Counted from the stretch's first letter, positions 9,271-18,373 are shown. The stretch: 64,000 nucleotides of DNA from Cardiobacterium sp. Marseille-Q4385 (GCF_916618745.1 NZ_OU745373.1:558001-622000), one strand, 5' to 3'. Numbers and translations are program-made. Notes: generated by a model not told the origin, from the sequence alone.

Positions 9271-9617
9271 GGAATGATCCGCTGAAAGTGACGGTGTAAT
9301 GTGCGAAATAAGGCAGCGTTGTCGGTATCCTGCGCCGCCGCCCGCGCGATGACGACGATATCCAGCGCAGCCTCTTCACGTTGCGGTAGTTGGCGGAAGG
9401 CCTCCCGCACCAGCCGCTTGACGCGGTTGCGCTCGTGGGCGCGGCGGATTTGCCGTTTGGCGACGACCAAGCCGAGGCGGGTCGGCTCGCCCTGTAAACG
9501 AGAACGCCCCAAAACGGTAAAACAGCGGTCGCTGCTTTTTCGTTCGGGGGCTTGAAAAACGTGGTCGTATTCGCGGCGCTGTGTCAGCCTTGCCGTGTGG
9601 GGAAAAGATGCGTTCAC
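9267..9617 (-). CDS. rnpA: Ribonuclease P protein component RnpA
   Basis: The 116-residue basic protein cofactor of RNase P, which trims the 5' leader of tRNA precursors. The RNR signature is present as RAHERNRVKRLVREAFRQL, preceded by GLVVAKRQIRRA, and the N-terminus has the usual LTQRREYDHVF. The length is typical. It lies 19 nt after the rpmH stop and overlaps yidD, as in most bacteria. Confidence 0.96.
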   Translation of the reverse strand: MNASFPHTARLTQRREYDHVFQAPERKSSDRCFTVLGRSRLQGEPTRLGLVVAKRQIRRAHERNRVKRLVREAFRQLPQREEAALDIVVIARAAAQDTDNAALFRTLHRHFQRIIP

Positions 9618-9636
9618 GGCGCGACGACCCGCGTTA

Positions 9637-9774
9637 TCAGACGGTCAAACGGTGGCGTCCTTTGGCACGACGGCGGCTCAGGATTTTACGACCGTTTTTG
9701 GTAGCCATACGGGCACGGAAACCGTGTGTACGCTTGCGGGAAATATTGCTCGGTTGGAACGTTCTTTTTGACAT
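9637..9774 (-). CDS. rpmH: 50S ribosomal protein L34
   Basis: A 45-residue ribosomal protein. The start reads MSKRTFQPSNISRKRTHGFR and the end RAKGRHRLTV, colinear with L34 throughout. A GGAG ribosome-binding site precedes the ATG. It is the first gene of the operon and has its own sigma-70 promoter. The gene usually found on its other side, dnaA, is absent here; a divergent LpxR-like gene follows instead. Confidence 0.97.
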   Translation of the reverse strand: MSKRTFQPSNISRKRTHGFRARMATKNGRKILSRRRAKGRHRLTV

Positions 9775-9810
9775 TTCGGTAACTCCATCGGGGAAAATTC
9801 AAAGCGCGCA

Positions 9811-9839
9811 ATCATACGGACGCCCCTATATAAAGTCAA
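9811..9839 (-). promoter_or_regulatory. Sigma-70 promoter of the rpmH-rnpA-yidD-yidC-mnmE operon
   Basis: On the minus strand TTGACT (9834-9839) and TATGAT (9811-9816) are separated by exactly 17 bp. They lie about 37 bp upstream of the rpmH start. This is a near-consensus promoter fitting a highly expressed ribosomal protein gene. Confidence 0.85.
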
Positions 9840-9908
9840 CGGCAGGGCTACCGTGCACGGTCGGATTACGTTACATTACCACTTTCTCACAAACCACCGC
9901 CAAGACCC

Positions 9909-11018
9909 ATGCGCAAACTCTCTTACCTCGTCATGATGCTGCTTGCTATCGCCGCCCGCGCCGAAGAACGCAATCTATGGCAACAACTCTTTACCCCCAA
10001 GGAAGGCGTGATTCTGGAAACTCCGGAAGTCACCATCGAAAAGCCGAAAGAACCGCTGGTCGAACGCGTACCGGAACATATCCTGAACGGCAGCGACCGC
10101 TTCCTCACCCTCAATATTGAAAACGACAAATTCGGCAGCGGCTACGATCGTGACTACACCAACGGCCTGCGTATCACCTGGTTTAACGTGGGTGCCGAAC
10201 AGCCCTTCTATGCCGACTGGATCGACCGCCTCGTGCCAACTTTCGACGCCAACAAAACCACCAGCACTTACCTCTCCTTCGGCCATAACCTCTACACCCC
10301 CAGCGACATCGATCGCAGCACCCTCGATGTGCGCGACCGTCCCTATGCTGCTTTCCTCTACGGCTCAGCAGGCATCAGCACTATCACCGACCGCCACATG
10401 GACGACGTCGAACTCACCCTCGGCTGGATCGGCCCCTCCGCGCAGGGCGAATTTATCCAGGACAAATTCCACCGCCTCATCCACGCCGACTACCAGCCGC
10501 ACGGCTGGAAGTACCAACTGCGCGACGAACCCGGCGTTATCCTCTCCTGGGAACGCTCCTGGCCGGGCTGGTACACCGCCGATATTGGCAAAAACCTGCA
10601 CGCCCGCTTCGCCCCGCATGGCGGCGTAACCCTCGGCAACGTCTACACCTACGCCAACGCCGGTTTCACCATCGACTTCACCCCCAGCAACCTGCGCTGG
10701 CAGACCCAGCCGGTGCGCGTCCGTCCCGCCATTCCCGGCAGTGGTTACTTTGAATACACCGACGGCCACGGCTGGATGACCTACCTCGGCTACGACGCCC
10801 GCCTCATGGCGCACAACATCTTCCTTGACGGTAACACCTGGAAAGACAGCCATCACGTCAAACGCCGCCCCTTCGTGCACGACCTTGCCCTCGGTGCCGC
10901 CTACAACCACAAAAACTTCCGCATCAGCTACACCGTCAACTGGCGCAGCCGCGAATTCAAAAGCCCGCTGGCGAAAAGCTCCAGCTTTGGCGCGATCTCC
11001 GTCGGCTACCGCTTCTGA
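9909..11018 (+). CDS. LpxR-family lipid A deacylase-like outer-membrane protein (DUF2219)
   Basis: A 369-residue protein with a signal peptide (cut near ARA-EE, residue 19) and a C-terminal Phe typical of beta-barrels. The family core is visible: LTLNIENDKFGSGYDRDYTNG, with N72-D73 in the catalytic Asn-Asp position, YTNGLR at 83-88, then NLYTPSDID and DRPYAAFLYG. In Salmonella, LpxR removes the 3'-acyloxyacyl group of lipid A in the outer membrane and so changes recognition by host TLR4. The substrate here is inferred from family only. An extra segment of about 40 residues precedes the barrel. A secreted protein gene follows 3 nt after the stop, suggesting co-transcription. Confidence 0.85.
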   Translation: MRKLSYLVMMLLAIAARAEERNLWQQLFTPKEGVILETPEVTIEKPKEPLVERVPEHILNGSDRFLTLNIENDKFGSGYDRDYTNGLRITWFNVGAEQPFYADWIDRLVPTFDANKTTSTYLSFGHNLYTPSDIDRSTLDVRDRPYAAFLYGSAGISTITDRHMDDVELTLGWIGPSAQGEFIQDKFHRLIHADYQPHGWKYQLRDEPGVILSWERSWPGWYTADIGKNLHARFAPHGGVTLGNVYTYANAGFTIDFTPSNLRWQTQPVRVRPAIPGSGYFEYTDGHGWMTYLGYDARLMAHNIFLDGNTWKDSHHVKRRPFVHDLALGAAYNHKNFRISYTVNWRSREFKSPLAKSSSFGAISVGYRF

Positions 11019-11021
11019 ACC

Positions 11022-12041
11022 ATGTGTCGCCTGCTTGCCACACTCACGTTAACCGCCGCCTGCATCGCCCATTCTGCCGTCTATCGCGGCAACGATGCGG
11101 GGCGCATCCTCGTCCTCGACAGCGACACCCTGACTCATCACTACGAAGACGAGCGCCTGCCGTTCCCGCTGGCACCAGGCGATAACTGCCCGGCAGAGAC
11201 CCGCTGCTACCGCACCATTGCCGGCAGCTACCTCGAACAACGCAGCGATAACTGGCGCATCCGTGGCGGCACGACGCTCACGCCCTACACCCCGCCTGTC
11301 CACGATCCTGCCAACTGCCTCTTCGCCACCGAACTGCCCTACGAAGCGGCGCTGCTGGATGATCTCACCTTCACGCCGAGCCAAACCACTGCTCACAACG
11401 ACAACGCCATCAAGCTGCAATACTGGCGTGAACCCGCCAGTGGTCTCGAACACTTCCTCATCAGCAGCGGCTACGACGACAACCGCGACACCATCAACCC
11501 TTACCTGCGCGCCCAGGCACTCACCACCCTCTACGCACGCCGCCAATGCCTTGCCGCCCTACCGGCGGACAAACGCGCCGCGCTTGACTACCGCGTTAAC
11601 ACGGAACCAACCTACCTCAGCCCGCGCTACATCAGCGCCCATATCCACGAACAAACCCCCTGCGGCTTTGGCGGCCACTATGGCATCACCTATGACATTG
11701 AGCAGGCGCGCGGCCTCGAACTCGAAGACCTGCTCTGGATTGGCGATGGCGCACCGTACCTCCTCGCCGATGACATTCCCGCCGACCAAACCCTACGCGA
11801 AACCCGCGCCGCCTGGCTGCTGGATGCGCTGCAAGCGGCGGCACCACAAAGCATGCACCGCTATCCCTACCGCGCCCAGGATTACCAATACCCCTACTTC
11901 TACCTCACCCCGCGCGGTCTCTACATCGGCCCGCTGTTGCCGCCCAGCAAAGCCGCCCACGCCCATCCCGAAGATACCATCCTGCCCTACGACCTCATCA
12001 GAAAGCATCCCGGCATCCTCGGCGTGAATGCCATCCCCTGA
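11022..12041 (+). CDS. Hypothetical secreted protein (weak DUF3298-like C-terminus)
   Basis: A 339-residue protein starting 3 nt after the LpxR-like gene, so probably co-transcribed. The N-terminus is a signal peptide (LLATLTLTAACIAHSA). The mature part has paired cysteines (for example CPAETRCY). A C-terminal stretch, GHYGITYDIEQARGLELEDL followed by LWIGDG, recalls the DUF3298/RsiV-type fold in which a 'TFDL..gkel.LddLf' segment recurs. No catalytic motif is evident. The product probably acts in the periplasm or cell envelope. The function is unknown, and the domain resemblance is a weak pattern match. Confidence 0.65.
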   Translation: MCRLLATLTLTAACIAHSAVYRGNDAGRILVLDSDTLTHHYEDERLPFPLAPGDNCPAETRCYRTIAGSYLEQRSDNWRIRGGTTLTPYTPPVHDPANCLFATELPYEAALLDDLTFTPSQTTAHNDNAIKLQYWREPASGLEHFLISSGYDDNRDTINPYLRAQALTTLYARRQCLAALPADKRAALDYRVNTEPTYLSPRYISAHIHEQTPCGFGGHYGITYDIEQARGLELEDLLWIGDGAPYLLADDIPADQTLRETRAAWLLDALQAAAPQSMHRYPYRAQDYQYPYFYLTPRGLYIGPLLPPSKAAHAHPEDTILPYDLIRKHPGILGVNAIP

Positions 12042-12120
12042 ACCTGCCGGGTGACACGCCACAATCTCCACCGCATCACCCTGACAGCCGCCTCTTATTG
12101 CTCCGCACAACCCCATACCA

Positions 12121-12166
12121 GCACAACATATAGTGCTCCAACCGTTAATTACACCCCATATTTTGC
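12121..12166 (+). promoter_or_regulatory. Putative tandem NrdR boxes upstream of nrdBA
   Basis: GCACAACATATAGTGC (12121-12136) matches 13 of 16 positions of the NrdR consensus ACACWATATATWGTGT. A weaker second site, ACACCCCATATTTTGC, starts at 12151, about 30 bp away, close to the three-helical-turn spacing usual for NrdR box pairs. The site lies about 170 bp before the nrdB ATG. NrdR would repress the operon when deoxynucleotides are plentiful. Confidence 0.55.
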
Positions 12167-12304
12167 GTTTAACAAAAATCTCCGCCATTTCAGCCGACTA
12201 AGTTGCCCCGCATTTTGTCAAGACTAGGCACCTCCAAAATCCTCCCTAAAATGCCACCTCATAGGCTCTAGTCAGCCACCCTCATTTCACCGGACGGAAA
12301 CCCT

Positions 12305-13285
12305 ATGAAACCCCGCAACCTCTTCGAAAAACGCCTGGAAATCAAACCCTACGAATACCCGGAACTGCTCGAATTCAAAGACGCCATCCGCCATTCCTAC
12401 TGGCTGCACACCGAATTCAACTTCACCGGCGACATCCAGGACTACCGCACTGTTATTAACGAGCGCGAGCGCAGCGTCCTCACCCGCGCCATGCTGGCCA
12501 TCTCGCAAGTCGAAGTCAGCGTCAAACGCTTCTGGGGCGACCTCTACCGCTACTTCCCCAAACCCGAAATCGACGACGTCGGCGGCACCTTTGCCGAAAG
12601 CGAAGTGCGCCACAAAGACGCCTACTCCTTCCTCCTCGAAAAACTCGGCATGAACGAAATGTTCACCCAGATCAAGCAGATCCCCGCCCTGATGCGGCGC
12701 ATCGAATACATGGAAGACTTCATGCGCGACAAAGACATCGGCCGCGAGCGCTTCGTCCTCTCGCTGGTGATGTTCTCGCTCTTCGTTGAGCACATCTCGC
12801 TCTTCGGGCAGTTCCTCGTCATCATGTCGTTCAACAAACACCGCAACCTCTTCAAGGGCATCTCCAACGCCGTCGAAGCCACCTCCAAAGAAGAAGAAAT
12901 CCATGGCCGCTTCGGCATCGCCCTCTACGGCATCATCAAAGAAGAACACCCGCGCCTCTTCACCCCCGACTTCTACGACGAACTGAAAACACTGGCCGAT
13001 CAGGCGCTTGAAGCCGAACGCGGCATCCTTGACTGGATGTTTGAAGAAGGCGACCTCAGCTTCATCACCCGCGACACCGTGGAAAACTACATCGTCAACC
13101 GCTACAACAACTCGCTCAGCATCCTCGGCATCAACGCACCCTACCTCGTGGATGCGCGCAAACTGCGCGAAACCGAGTGGTTCGACATCGAAATCCTCTC
13201 CGGCAAAGAAAGCGACTTCTTCTACAAACGCAGCACCGATTACAGCAAGAAGACCAAACAAATCACCGCCGACGACCTTTTCTAA
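12305..13285 (+). CDS. nrdB: Class I ribonucleotide reductase small subunit NrdB
   Basis: A 326-residue subunit holding the dimetal cofactor and tyrosyl radical. Expected ligands are visible: E70 (ISQVEVSVK), E100 and H103 in SEVRHKDAY, E162 (VEHISLFGQF), and E197 with H200 in EEEIHGRFG. The radical tyrosine is Y107, four residues after H103, so this is a tyrosyl-radical enzyme and not a Tyr-to-Phe class Ic type. No ATP-cone is fused at the N-terminus. nrdA follows 73 bp downstream, giving the order nrdB-nrdA, the reverse of E. coli. Confidence 0.95.
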   Translation: MKPRNLFEKRLEIKPYEYPELLEFKDAIRHSYWLHTEFNFTGDIQDYRTVINERERSVLTRAMLAISQVEVSVKRFWGDLYRYFPKPEIDDVGGTFAESEVRHKDAYSFLLEKLGMNEMFTQIKQIPALMRRIEYMEDFMRDKDIGRERFVLSLVMFSLFVEHISLFGQFLVIMSFNKHRNLFKGISNAVEATSKEEEIHGRFGIALYGIIKEEHPRLFTPDFYDELKTLADQALEAERGILDWMFEEGDLSFITRDTVENYIVNRYNNSLSILGINAPYLVDARKLRETEWFDIEILSGKESDFFYKRSTDYSKKTKQITADDLF

Positions 13286-13308
13286 CCCCCACACAGCAAC
13301 ACCAACAA

Positions 13309-13326
13309 GCGGGCGGGAAAGCCCGC
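13309..13326 (+). other. Intercistronic hairpin between nrdB and nrdA
   Basis: GCGGGC (13309-13314) and GCCCGC (13321-13326) flank a GGGAAA loop. No T-run follows, so it is more likely an RNA-stability or processing hairpin than a terminator. Confidence 0.45.
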
Positions 13327-13358
13327 CTTGCCATTGCGCCCACACACAAGGAAACACC

Positions 13359-15035
13359 ATGACCGCAACCAACAGCACCGCTGCCTCCCGCCCCGACTTC
13401 GCCTGGCTGAACGAAGACAGCCGCCTCTTTCTAGAACGCGGCTACCTGCTCGACGGCACCACGCCCGAAGACCGCATCCGCGCCATCGCCAACCACGCCG
13501 GCAAAATCCTCAATGACCCCACCTTTGTCGACCGCTTCCACCACTACATGGCGCGCGGCTACTACTCCCTCTCCTCGCCGGTGTGGTCAAACTTCGGCCT
13601 CAGCCGCGGTCTGCCCATCTCCTGCTTCGGCAGCTACATCGGCGACTCCATCTACGACATCATGCGCACCACCGCCGAAGTCGGCATGATGAGCAAAATC
13701 GGCGGCGGCACCAGCGCCTACTTCGGCGACATCCGCCCGCGCGGCAGCGCCATCAGCAACAACGGCAAATCCGACGGCTCCTTCAACTTCAGCAAACTCT
13801 TCGACACCATCATCGACGTCATCTCGCAAGGCACCTCACGCAAAGGCCAGTTCGCGGGCTACATCGACATCGACCACGGCGACATCGACGAATGGCTGGA
13901 CATCCACACCGAAGGCAACCCCATCCAGCTCATGTACTACGGCGTCTGCATCAGCAACCAGTGGCTCGAAGACATGAAAGCGGGCGATGCCAACAAACGC
14001 CGCATCTGGGCGAAAGTCCTGCAACGCAAAGCCGAAACCGGCATCCCCTACCTCTTCTTCAAAGACAACGCCAATGCCGGCCGCCCCGACGTCTATCAGG
14101 CGCTAGACCTGCCCATCTACGCCTCCAACCTCTGCACCGAAATCATGCTGCCGGCCAGCGACGAAGAAAGCTTCGTCTGCTGCCTCTCCTCCATGAACCT
14201 GCTGCACTACGAAGAATGGAAAAACACCGACGCCGTCGAAACCCTCACCTGCTTCCTCGACGCCGTGATGAGCGAATTCATCACCAAAAGCGCGGACATC
14301 CCCTTCCTTGACCGCGCGCACCGCTTCGCCAAACGCCACCGCGCCCTCGGCCTCGGTGTCCTCGGCTGGCACAGCTACCTGCAATCGCAGCGCATCGCCT
14401 TCGACAGCTTTGCCGCCATGCAGAAAAACAACGAAATCTTCCGTCTGCTGCAAGAAAAAACCCTCGCCGCCTCGAAAAAACTTGCCGCCGAATTCGGCGA
14501 ACCGGAAATCCTCACCGGCTATGGCCGCCGCAACACCACCCTGATGAGCATCGCCCCGACCAAATCGAGCAGCTTCATCCTCGGCAGCGTCTCGCCCTCC
14601 GTCGAACCCTTCAAATCCAACTACCACGTCAAAGACCTCGCCAAAATCAAAACCACCTACAAAAACCCCTTCCTCGTCGAACTCCTCGAAGAAAAAGGCC
14701 TGAACACCGAAAAAACCTGGGAAAGCATCCTGCTGAACGACGGCTCCGTGCAACACCTCGCGGCACTCACTGACGAAGAAAAAGAAATCTACAAAACCTT
14801 CTCCGAAATCAGCCAACTGGCGGTCATCCAGCAAGCGGCACAGCGGCAGAAATACATCGACCAGGGGCAAAGCATCAACGTCATGATCCACCCCGACACC
14901 CCGACCCGCGACATCAACCAACTCTACCTCACCGCCGCCGAACTCGGCCTCAAATCCATCTACTACCAGCACAGCATCAGTGCGGCACAACGCTTTAACC
15001 GCAATTTGCTGAATTGCAGCAGTTGTGAGGGATGA
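13359..15035 (+). CDS. nrdA: Class I ribonucleotide reductase large subunit NrdA (no ATP-cone)
   Basis: Start chosen at the ATG behind AAGGAA (MTATNSTAASRPDF), giving 558 residues; the longer open frame upstream only overlaps nrdB. Catalytic residues are present: C89 (PISCFGSYIGDS), radical cysteine C259 in NLCTEI, redox partner in FVCCLSSMNL, the YY pair of the radical path in KSIYYQHS, and the C-terminal shuttle pair C553/C556 (CSSC). It reduces ribonucleotides together with NrdB. The protein starts directly with the barrel region and lacks the roughly 90-residue ATP-cone that gives E. coli NrdA dATP feedback inhibition, so overall activity control must differ. Confidence 0.95.
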   Translation: MTATNSTAASRPDFAWLNEDSRLFLERGYLLDGTTPEDRIRAIANHAGKILNDPTFVDRFHHYMARGYYSLSSPVWSNFGLSRGLPISCFGSYIGDSIYDIMRTTAEVGMMSKIGGGTSAYFGDIRPRGSAISNNGKSDGSFNFSKLFDTIIDVISQGTSRKGQFAGYIDIDHGDIDEWLDIHTEGNPIQLMYYGVCISNQWLEDMKAGDANKRRIWAKVLQRKAETGIPYLFFKDNANAGRPDVYQALDLPIYASNLCTEIMLPASDEESFVCCLSSMNLLHYEEWKNTDAVETLTCFLDAVMSEFITKSADIPFLDRAHRFAKRHRALGLGVLGWHSYLQSQRIAFDSFAAMQKNNEIFRLLQEKTLAASKKLAAEFGEPEILTGYGRRNTTLMSIAPTKSSSFILGSVSPSVEPFKSNYHVKDLAKIKTTYKNPFLVELLEEKGLNTEKTWESILLNDGSVQHLAALTDEEKEIYKTFSEISQLAVIQQAAQRQKYIDQGQSINVMIHPDTPTRDINQLYLTAAELGLKSIYYQHSISAAQRFNRNLLNCSSCEG

Positions 15036-15078
15036 ATTTTTCGAATACAAACTAGCTAACTTATAAAGGAAATGAAGA

Positions 15079-16803
15079 ATGAATTTTAATTTTAACATCA
15101 AGACTTTTCGGGATTTACTTGGGACCAATTTTAACCAGCTGGTAATTCCTAGATTTCAACGAGATTATTCTTGGGAAAAAGAACATATATCAGAATTTCT
15201 TGATGATTTAGTATTCGGCTTAAATGCTGAAGAAACTTCTAATAAATCTCCATACTTTTTCGGTACCATTTTAGTTGTTGGAGATATAACTGGCTCAAAA
15301 GGAAAACTAGAGGTTATAGATGGTCAGCAAAGAATAACAACAGCAACCATTTTGTTATCAGTAATTGGAAAATTGCTGGATATGAATGGAGAGAATAGTT
15401 TAGCAATTCGCGTTTGGGAGTATATTGTTAAAACAACGGACAATGATGAAAAAATTACAATCTTGCAGAATGATACTTTAGATGACTTCTTTAAAGATAA
15501 TGTTCAAGATAGAAAGCAAGAATTATCTGATATTTTGAAGAAAGGAGCTGATATACCAGATGATGAAACAAGAAGAATATTTGAAGCTATAAAATATTTT
15601 TTCCAAAAATTAAAAAAGGAACAGATAAAAAAGTTAGTTAAGAAAGAAGATGAAAGCTACATAGAGTCTTTAAAAAGAATTAGAGATGCTCTACTAGAGA
15701 GTCAAGTGATTTGTATATCTACGGTAGATAAAGGTAATGCAAATTTAATATTTGAAATATTAAACTCAAAAGGAAAGAAATTAGAAGATATTGATTTAAT
15801 TAAAAATGAAATATTTAGATACTTAAATAATATAGAACCAAAAGACAATGCAAACAGTAAATGGAAGAAAATAAAGATACAATTAGCAGAACGCGAGAAG
15901 ATAGAAATTTCTACATTTTATAGACACTTTTGGTCTTCTAGATACAGTATAAATAAAAGATTAGCTCTTTATGAGCAATTTAAGGCTCAAGTGTCGAAAG
16001 AAAAATATGAAGATTTCTTAAATGACCTACAAAAGGCGGCAGAAAACTATAAAAAAATAATATCACCATATTTATCTGATTATGATAAGAAAGATAAGTA
16101 TATGGTAGATTCATTAAATTATTTAGGCGCGTTTAACATAAAACAATGTAGACCATTGCTATTATCTTTGTTAAGAGCAAAAGAAAAAGGTATATTAACA
16201 CCAAAAAATTGTAAAAAAATATTAACATTTCTTCCCAGATTCCATTTTGCTTATAATGCTCTATGCAAGAAAAATCCTAACGCTATAGAAACTAAGTACA
16301 CAGATTTTTCAGTACTAGTATCTAAAAGCAATAATTCAAACGACTTAGGAATAATTATTGATGATATCATAAGGACTTTTAAAGACAAATTGCCTACGAA
16401 AAATGAGTTTTTAGAGAAATTTATAAAACTATCTTACTCAAGCAATGAAGAATACGATAGTAATATATTATCTAAATTTGCCATTTCTGAGATTGAAAAA
16501 AAAATGTCAAATAGAGTCTGTATCCCAGATAATTATACTATTGAGCATATTGTTTCTGAAAAAGATACCAGATATAGACATTATTCTCTAAATATAGGCA
16601 ATCTTATTTATTTAGAAGATAACCTGAATCAAAAATGCGGAAATAGCACCCTAGAAGTTAAAGTTGAAATTTATAAAAAATCAAACTCAAAATCTACTGA
16701 AGATTTCTTGAAAACATTATCTGACAAAAAATTTTTTGAGGAAGAAGAGATTGAAGAAAGATCCAAGTATTTAGCAAATTGTTTTTATGAACTGTTTGAA
16801 TAA
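15079..16803 (+). CDS. DUF262/DUF1524 (GmrSD-like) protein, probable defence nuclease
   Basis: A 574-residue protein with the DUF262 ParB-like motifs IPRFQRDYSW (23-32) and DGQQRIT (81-87). A C-terminal DUF1524 HNH-type region reads TIEHIVSEKD and later IGNLIYLEDNLNQKCGN. The same two-domain order is found in the type IV restriction enzyme GmrSD and in related anti-phage proteins, where the N-domain hydrolyses nucleotide and the HNH domain cuts modified DNA. The gene is strikingly AT-rich and Lys/Ile/Asn-rich compared with nrdA upstream, and an AAAGGAAATG ribosome-binding site precedes it. This points to recent horizontal transfer. The exact target is not predictable. Confidence 0.85.
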   Translation: MNFNFNIKTFRDLLGTNFNQLVIPRFQRDYSWEKEHISEFLDDLVFGLNAEETSNKSPYFFGTILVVGDITGSKGKLEVIDGQQRITTATILLSVIGKLLDMNGENSLAIRVWEYIVKTTDNDEKITILQNDTLDDFFKDNVQDRKQELSDILKKGADIPDDETRRIFEAIKYFFQKLKKEQIKKLVKKEDESYIESLKRIRDALLESQVICISTVDKGNANLIFEILNSKGKKLEDIDLIKNEIFRYLNNIEPKDNANSKWKKIKIQLAEREKIEISTFYRHFWSSRYSINKRLALYEQFKAQVSKEKYEDFLNDLQKAAENYKKIISPYLSDYDKKDKYMVDSLNYLGAFNIKQCRPLLLSLLRAKEKGILTPKNCKKILTFLPRFHFAYNALCKKNPNAIETKYTDFSVLVSKSNNSNDLGIIIDDIIRTFKDKLPTKNEFLEKFIKLSYSSNEEYDSNILSKFAISEIEKKMSNRVCIPDNYTIEHIVSEKDTRYRHYSLNIGNLIYLEDNLNQKCGNSTLEVKVEIYKKSNSKSTEDFLKTLSDKKFFEEEEIEERSKYLANCFYELFE

Positions 16804-16814
16804 TTGGTCGTAGT

Positions 16815-16846
16815 GTCCCCTTCCTCTAGCTAGGTAGAGAGGAGGG
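16815..16846 (+). terminator. Imperfect hairpin after the DUF262 gene
   Basis: A CCCCTTCCTCT arm pairs imperfectly with AGAGAGGAGGGG across an AGCTAGGT loop, about 12 bp after the stop. No strong T-run follows, so termination is only plausible. Confidence 0.35.
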
Positions 16847-16961
16847 GATTGGTACAGCGCGCGTCAGAGAGTACAGCAGACAATCCCCGCAGAACAAATC
16901 CGAAAATACCGCCAAGCGGCTCAACCACGCCGTTGTCCATTCCATCCAACCCCCAAAAACC

Positions 16962-17657
16962 ATGACCTCCCGCGAAACCTTCCTTCACGCCTGCACGCAA
17001 ATCGCCGCGCAACTGGACGGCTTCCGCCTCCTGCAAAAAGGGCAGGTGTTGAAAAAAGACCTGTCCGACCGCGACACCGTCTGCGAAATCCGCTTTCAGG
17101 GCAGCCGCAACAACGGTGCGCATAACATCACCATGCTGGTGCACATCGTGCTCTCCTCCAGGCAATTCAAACAATGGGTGCAGAGCCAATCCCTGCCGAA
17201 CGGTGACGTCAGCGGTGTTTTCTATGCCAACCAGCTTGGTTACCTGACCCCTAGAAAAGACTGGCGCCACTGGCAACTGGCGGGCGCCAGCCTGCCGCAC
17301 AGCGTGCGCGGCATCGTCGCTGATTTGCAACAATACGTCCTGCCCCTGTGCGACCTATTTACCGACAAAGCCGTCGCCGTTGCCTACCTGCGCCAGCACG
17401 GCAGCGCTTTGAGTCCCTGGCTGGATAATAAAAACCTGCACACCGGCCTCTTTTATTACGCCTTCTGTTGCGGCGGCAGCGAGGCGGCGCACGATTTCCT
17501 CAGCCACCATATCCGCGCCTGCGGCTACCGGAGGCGCTATGCCGATCTTTACGCCGCCTTAGCCAGCGGCCAGACAGATGCCAGCATCAACAGCGACTTT
17601 ATCGGCGCAGACGAACTGCGTTTTGCTTATGCGCAAGGCATCCGCTTCGATTTCTAG
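16962..17657 (+). CDS. Hypothetical protein, DUF4304-like
   Basis: A 231-residue soluble protein with GC content like the chromosome. The N-terminal half (FLHACTQIAAQLDGFRLLQK, KKDLSDRDTVCEIRFQGSR) resembles the DUF4304 pattern of a short helical start followed by strands ending in a 'fQ.Srn' segment. The C-terminal half is helical and has CCGGSEAAHDFL. There is no signal peptide or membrane span. It stands alone between the AT-rich DUF262 gene and a pRiA4b ORF-3-like gene. Function unknown; the DUF label is a pattern match only. Confidence 0.6.
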   Translation: MTSRETFLHACTQIAAQLDGFRLLQKGQVLKKDLSDRDTVCEIRFQGSRNNGAHNITMLVHIVLSSRQFKQWVQSQSLPNGDVSGVFYANQLGYLTPRKDWRHWQLAGASLPHSVRGIVADLQQYVLPLCDLFTDKAVAVAYLRQHGSALSPWLDNKNLHTGLFYYAFCCGGSEAAHDFLSHHIRACGYRRRYADLYAALASGQTDASINSDFIGADELRFAYAQGIRFDF

Positions 17658-17712
17658 CCGACACCAAGTAAGGCTAAAATCCGCACCAAGCGAACACCTA
17701 CCGGAGAACCCT

Positions 17713-18225
17713 ATGCCCATCAACATCTACCGCTTCAAAATATCGCTCATCGAATACCACGCTGTGCCGGCCAACAAACTGCACCGCATCCTCGACATCG
17801 CCGGCAATGCCACCTTTGAAGACCTGCACGACCTTATCTTCACCGCCTTTGACCGCTACGACCCGCACCTCTACCAATTCATCCTCACCCGCGAAGAAGC
17901 AAAAAGCGACCACGCCTTATACGATTGCAAAGAGCGGGTTCTTGACCCGTACAGCATGGAAGATGCCGACATGATGATGGATGAAGGCGATATCGCCCAC
18001 AACGCCGCGACCTTCACCCTCGACGACGCGAAGCTGCAAGAAAAAGATTTCATCTACTACCGTTTCGACTTCGGCGACGACTGGATGCACCGCTTGTGCC
18101 TGGAAAAAATCTACCCGCTGGAAGCGGCAGCCATTGGCGACGAACCCTGTGCCGTCATCGTGAAAAAAGTCGGCGAATCCCCCGCGCAATACGAAGACGA
18201 AGATGACGAGGAAGACGACACATAA
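17713..18225 (+). CDS. Plasmid pRiA4b ORF-3-like protein
   Basis: A 170-residue protein starting at the ATG after CCGGAGAA (the open frame extends further upstream without a better start). The family pattern is clear: INIYRFKISLIEYH at the start, TFEDLHDLIFTAFDRYDPHLY, and FIYYRFDFGDDWMHRLCLEK, followed by an acidic tail (EDEDDEEDDT). Family members are found on plasmids and in chromosomes, and no biochemical role is established. A strong terminator follows 9 nt after the stop. Confidence 0.8.
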   Translation: MPINIYRFKISLIEYHAVPANKLHRILDIAGNATFEDLHDLIFTAFDRYDPHLYQFILTREEAKSDHALYDCKERVLDPYSMEDADMMMDEGDIAHNAATFTLDDAKLQEKDFIYYRFDFGDDWMHRLCLEKIYPLEAAAIGDEPCAVIVKKVGESPAQYEDEDDEEDDT

Positions 18226-18233
18226 AGCGACAT

Positions 18234-18261
18234 GCCCCGCCACGGCGGGGCTTCTTCTTTT
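18234..18261 (+). terminator. Rho-independent terminator after the pRiA4b-like gene
   Basis: GCCCCGCC (18234-18241) pairs with GGCGGGGC (18244-18251) and is followed by TTCTTCTTTT. Confidence 0.85.
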
Positions 18262-18373
18262 GTCGCCCGCATTCCGTTCGGACGCAAGCGCAGGCATCAC
18301 ACCAAGCAAGACAACCGCATACGTTCCCAACTGCCTGTACAATCTGCCGCCCATTCACTATTCCCCCTCCCCC

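Noticed and set aside
9775..9908. Chromosome origin next to rpmH
   Set aside because: rpmH often borders dnaA/oriC, but no DnaA boxes, AT-rich unwinding region or dnaA gene are visible.
13008..13358. Extended N-terminus for NrdA
   Set aside because: The upstream part of the open frame overlaps nrdB in another frame and has no NrdA homology. ATG 13359 has a ribosome-binding site.
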